Assembly: GCA_023511475.1 (NCBI GenBank)
Contig: JAIMBM010000167.1
Location: forward strand, 1 to 6,803
From: Anaerolineae bacterium
GTDB taxonomy: Bacteria > Chloroflexota > Anaerolineae > SpSt-313
Direction: 5' to 3'
Length of the DNA stretch: 6,803 nucleotides
The notes beneath the pieces are model-generated. The model did no database searches, had not been told where the DNA came from, and saw nothing but the letters and a program-made list of their open reading frames with translations. Position numbers and translations under genes: made by a program. Of the stretch, positions 5,127 through 6,803 are shown piece after piece; position 1 is the first letter of the stretch, and every line of letters begins with the position of its first letter.

Positions 5127-6614
5127 TCACCCCCGGGCGCCCGGGGCGCCCGCCTGCACCGCCACACGGGTCACGTCCTCGGCAGCGAGGTCCTTCGCCC
5201 GGAGCAGCGCCATCGTGTCGGTCAGGTGCCGCGTCAGCCCCAGTTCCGCCGGGCCCAGGCCAAAGGCGAGGCCGAGGAGCTCGGTTACATAGAGCACCGG
5301 CAGGGCGCCTCCCTCGAGCTTGAGCTGATGCTGTCGCATGTCGAGGTTTGCGTGGCAGAGGGGGCAGGCCACAACCACGGCTTCGGCGCCGACGGCTCGG
5401 GCATCTCGAAGGATCCTTCCCACAAGCTCCAGCGCCATACCCGTCTCGCTCAGACCCAGGCTCCCGCCGCAGCACTCGGTCTTGTACGACCAGTCCAGAG
5501 GCTCCGCACCCAGCGCCTCGACGATCCGATCCATCGAGCGCGGATACTCGGGGTGCGGCTGCTGAACAACGAGAGGCGGACGCGTGAGCAGGCACCCGTA
5601 GTAGCAGACGACCCTCAGCCCCTCGAGCGGTCGCCTCACACGGGCCGCGATGCGCTGCAACCCAACCCGACCTTCGAGCGTCTCCAGAAGGTGCTCGACC
5701 CTCACGCTGCGCTCGGGATCAAAGCCGGTTTCGGCGCTGAGCGCCCCCTTCAGCTCCGGCTCACGCTCGATGTCGTAGAGCGCCGTCCGGCTCCGCAGAT
5801 AGCAGGAGGCGCAGGGCATCATCACGCATTCGAGGCCCATCGCCTGGTACAGGGCCAGGTTCTTGAGCGGTAGCCTCGTAGCGAGCCTGTGGTCCGTCGT
5901 ATGCGCGGGGGACGTGCCGCAGCAGACCCACCCTTCTGGCTCAATGAGGTCAAGGCCCAACTCCCCGGCAACGAGCCGAGTCGACATGCCATAGTCCAGG
6001 GCGGTCCCGTGCAGCGCACACCCCGGATAGTACCCGATCGGCAGGCGTACGGGGTGCGCCCGGACGACGCCCGGTCGCCCTCGGCGCAGGCGGGCAACGG
6101 TGGGGAGGAGCCGAAGCTTACCCACCCCCAGCAGCCGGAAGGCCAGTGGCAGGTCCTCGGTCACAAGCTGCCGCAAGTCGAGCAGGCGGGCAAGGAGCAA
6201 GCGGAGGTACAGCTCGCCCAAAAACCCAAGCTCGTACAGGCGCCCAAAAGCGCGGATACTGCGCAGCGCTGCCACGCTGAACAGGTGCACCTGCGGCACC
6301 GCCGGCGCGACGCCCTCCTCCCGGGACATGATCCTCAAGACCTCGATCATCCGGGCCACGTCCACCTGCTGCGGACAGCGCGCGGTGCAGGCCTGACACG
6401 AGGCGCACAGCCAGATGCCTTCCGAGCCCAGCACCTCTGCCCGGCGGCCGAGCTGAACGGCGCGGACGATCTGATGAGGGGCGAGGTCAAAGTGGGGTGA
6501 CAGGGGGCAGCCACTCGTGCAGCGCTTGCACTGGTAGCAGGCATACACGTTCGTGGCCGCACGCTCGGCGACCAGCGCGGCCAACGATGGCCTCTCGATA
6601 GTCCGGAGCTCCAC
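5127..6614 (-). CDS. HdrC-HdrB fusion, heterodisulfide reductase-like iron-sulfur protein
   Basis: In the Hdr family, HdrC relays electrons through two [4Fe-4S] clusters to HdrB, whose CCG domains hold noncubane clusters that act on a disulfide or similar acceptor. Both parts are joined here in 495 residues. The HdrC part has C26-x2-C29-x2-C32-x3-CP and C70-x2-C73-x2-C76-x3-CP. A basic, leucine-rich linker (about 105-190) follows. The first CCG domain uses C199, C231-C232, C268 and C271; the second uses C341, C381-C382, C417 and C420. All expected ligands are present. No membrane segment or signal peptide is evident, so it is probably cytoplasmic. The start is GTG at 6614, with GGAG 8 nt upstream. 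The flavin subunit HdrA is not in the window, so the electron source and substrate are unknown; similar fusions occur in HdrCB and thiol:fumarate reductase TfrB proteins. The folate genes nearby suggest, but do not prove, a link to C1 reduction. Confidence 0.9.
   Translation of the reverse strand: MELRTIERPSLAALVAERAATNVYACYQCKRCTSGCPLSPHFDLAPHQIVRAVQLGRRAEVLGSEGIWLCASCQACTARCPQQVDVARMIEVLRIMSREEGVAPAVPQVHLFSVAALRSIRAFGRLYELGFLGELYLRLLLARLLDLRQLVTEDLPLAFRLLGVGKLRLLPTVARLRRGRPGVVRAHPVRLPIGYYPGCALHGTALDYGMSTRLVAGELGLDLIEPEGWVCCGTSPAHTTDHRLATRLPLKNLALYQAMGLECVMMPCASCYLRSRTALYDIEREPELKGALSAETGFDPERSVRVEHLLETLEGRVGLQRIAARVRRPLEGLRVVCYYGCLLTRPPLVVQQPHPEYPRSMDRIVEALGAEPLDWSYKTECCGGSLGLSETGMALELVGRILRDARAVGAEAVVVACPLCHANLDMRQHQLKLEGGALPVLYVTELLGLAFGLGPAELGLTRHLTDTMALLRAKDLAAEDVTRVAVQAGAPGARG
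5134..5152 (-). other. GC-rich hairpin over the last hdrCB codons
   Basis: CGGGCGCC (5134-5141) and GGCGCCCG (5145-5152) form an 8-bp stem with a 3-nt loop, ending 4 nt before the hdrCB stop codon. It corresponds to the low-complexity Gly/Ala/Pro tail of the protein. No U-run follows it. It may only reflect GC-rich codons. Confidence 0.35.
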
Positions 6615-6632
6615 GGCAGGATCTCCATCCCG

Positions 6633-6651
6633 GCGTCCGCCGGGCGGACGC
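6633..6651 (-). promoter_or_regulatory. Hairpin just upstream of the hdrCB ribosome site
   Basis: GCGTCCGC (6633-6640) and GCGGACGC (6644-6651) pair over 8 bp with a 3-nt loop. The hairpin lies in the predicted leader, between the start site near 6675 and the GGAG at 6623-6626. It would leave the ribosome site exposed and could stabilise the 5' end of the mRNA or tune translation. Confidence 0.45.
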
Positions 6652-6681
6652 TTCGCGCGCCAAGGAACCTCTCACTTCAGC

Positions 6682-6710
6682 ATTATACGCGGCGGCACCC
6701 GATGAGGCAA
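6682..6710 (-). promoter_or_regulatory. Sigma-70 promoter for hdrCB
   Basis: On the minus strand: TTGCCT (6705-6710), a 17-bp spacer, TATAAT (6682-6687). The start is expected near 6675, with a leader of about 60 nt. The hexamers and spacing are nearly the same as in the sigma-gene promoter. Confidence 0.8.
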
Positions 6711-6753
6711 GCACCCCTTTGCCATTGGGTGCAGTTCATTTTTGGGGCAGTTC
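6695..6753. repeat. Short repeats phased at 16 bp over and upstream of the hdrCB promoter
   Basis: GCACCC occurs at 6695-6700 (inside the promoter spacer) and at 6711-6716 (abutting the -35), and in inverted form, GGGTGC, at 6727-6732. The three copies are 16 bp apart. GCAGTTC occurs at 6731-6737 and 6747-6753, also 16 bp apart. The second and third GCACCC copies form a 6-bp inverted repeat with a 10-nt gap. This could be a multi-site operator; the units are short and chance is not excluded. Confidence 0.4.
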
Positions 6754-6775
6754 GCGTTCAGGGACGCCGTCACCG

Positions 6776-6798
6776 CCCCCTCCCCCTTCCCCACCCCC
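6776..6798 (-). promoter_or_regulatory. G-quadruplex motif upstream of hdrCB
   Basis: The minus strand carries four G-runs of 5, 4, 5 and 5 bases (6794-6798, 6789-6792, 6782-6786, 6776-6780) separated by loops of 1, 2 and 1 nt. This is a strong pattern for a parallel quadruplex, and the plus strand is the matching C-rich strand. It lies about 65 bp upstream of the hdrCB -35. Its role is unknown; the window ends 5 bases further on. Confidence 0.6.
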
Positions 6799-6803
6799 GG
6801 GGG

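Noticed and set aside
5058..6500. Plus-strand frames of 271 and 203 codons opposite hdrCB
   Set aside because: Both are antisense to a gene with two ferredoxin-type motifs and two CCG domains; no family features are seen in the plus-strand products.

Overview
This is a GC-rich bacterial window in which all five protein genes lie on the minus strand. Read in the direction of transcription (right to left) they are: an HdrC-HdrB fusion (5127-6614), a sigma-70 family factor (3699-4763), methenyl-THF cyclohydrolase fchA (2985-3614), methylene-THF dehydrogenase folD (1948-2805), and formate-THF ligase fhs (1636 running off the left edge). The three folate genes together interconvert formate, formyl-THF, methenyl-THF and methylene-THF. 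This is the upper methyl branch of the Wood-Ljungdahl pathway, or the same path run oxidatively to formate. A neighbouring hdr-type redox gene points to an anaerobe. Taxonomy cannot be fixed from the sequence: an uncultured anaerobic lineage, for example Chloroflexota or a similar deep-branching phylum, is a guess from gene content and GC. No CODH/ACS gene is in view, so acetogenesis is not shown.

The main biological observation concerns division of labour. FolD keeps its NADP-binding fold and the active-site residues Tyr50, Gln98 and Asp121, but the position of the catalytic lysine (E. coli K54, human K56) is Ile54. That lysine is needed for the cyclohydrolase half-reaction in characterised bifunctional enzymes. 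The gene immediately upstream encodes a dedicated cyclohydrolase, FchA. The pair therefore looks like a FolD reduced to a dehydrogenase with the lost step supplied in trans.

Regulation is partly visible. The hdrCB gene and the sigma gene each have a promoter of the same form, TTGCC(T/C)-N17-TATAAT; the sigma promoter also has an extended -10. A weaker candidate (TTGACA-N18-TACCAT) lies in front of fhs, with a CRP/FNR-like palindrome at its expected start site. The sigma gene has only 84 bp and no evident terminator before fchA, so sigma-fchA-folD may be one transcript. A 187-bp segment bounded by a perfect 14-bp inverted repeat sits just upstream of the sigma promoter and is the least explained piece of the window. 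At the right edge, upstream of hdrCB, there are GCACCC/GCAGTTC repeats phased at 16 bp and a strong G-quadruplex motif.
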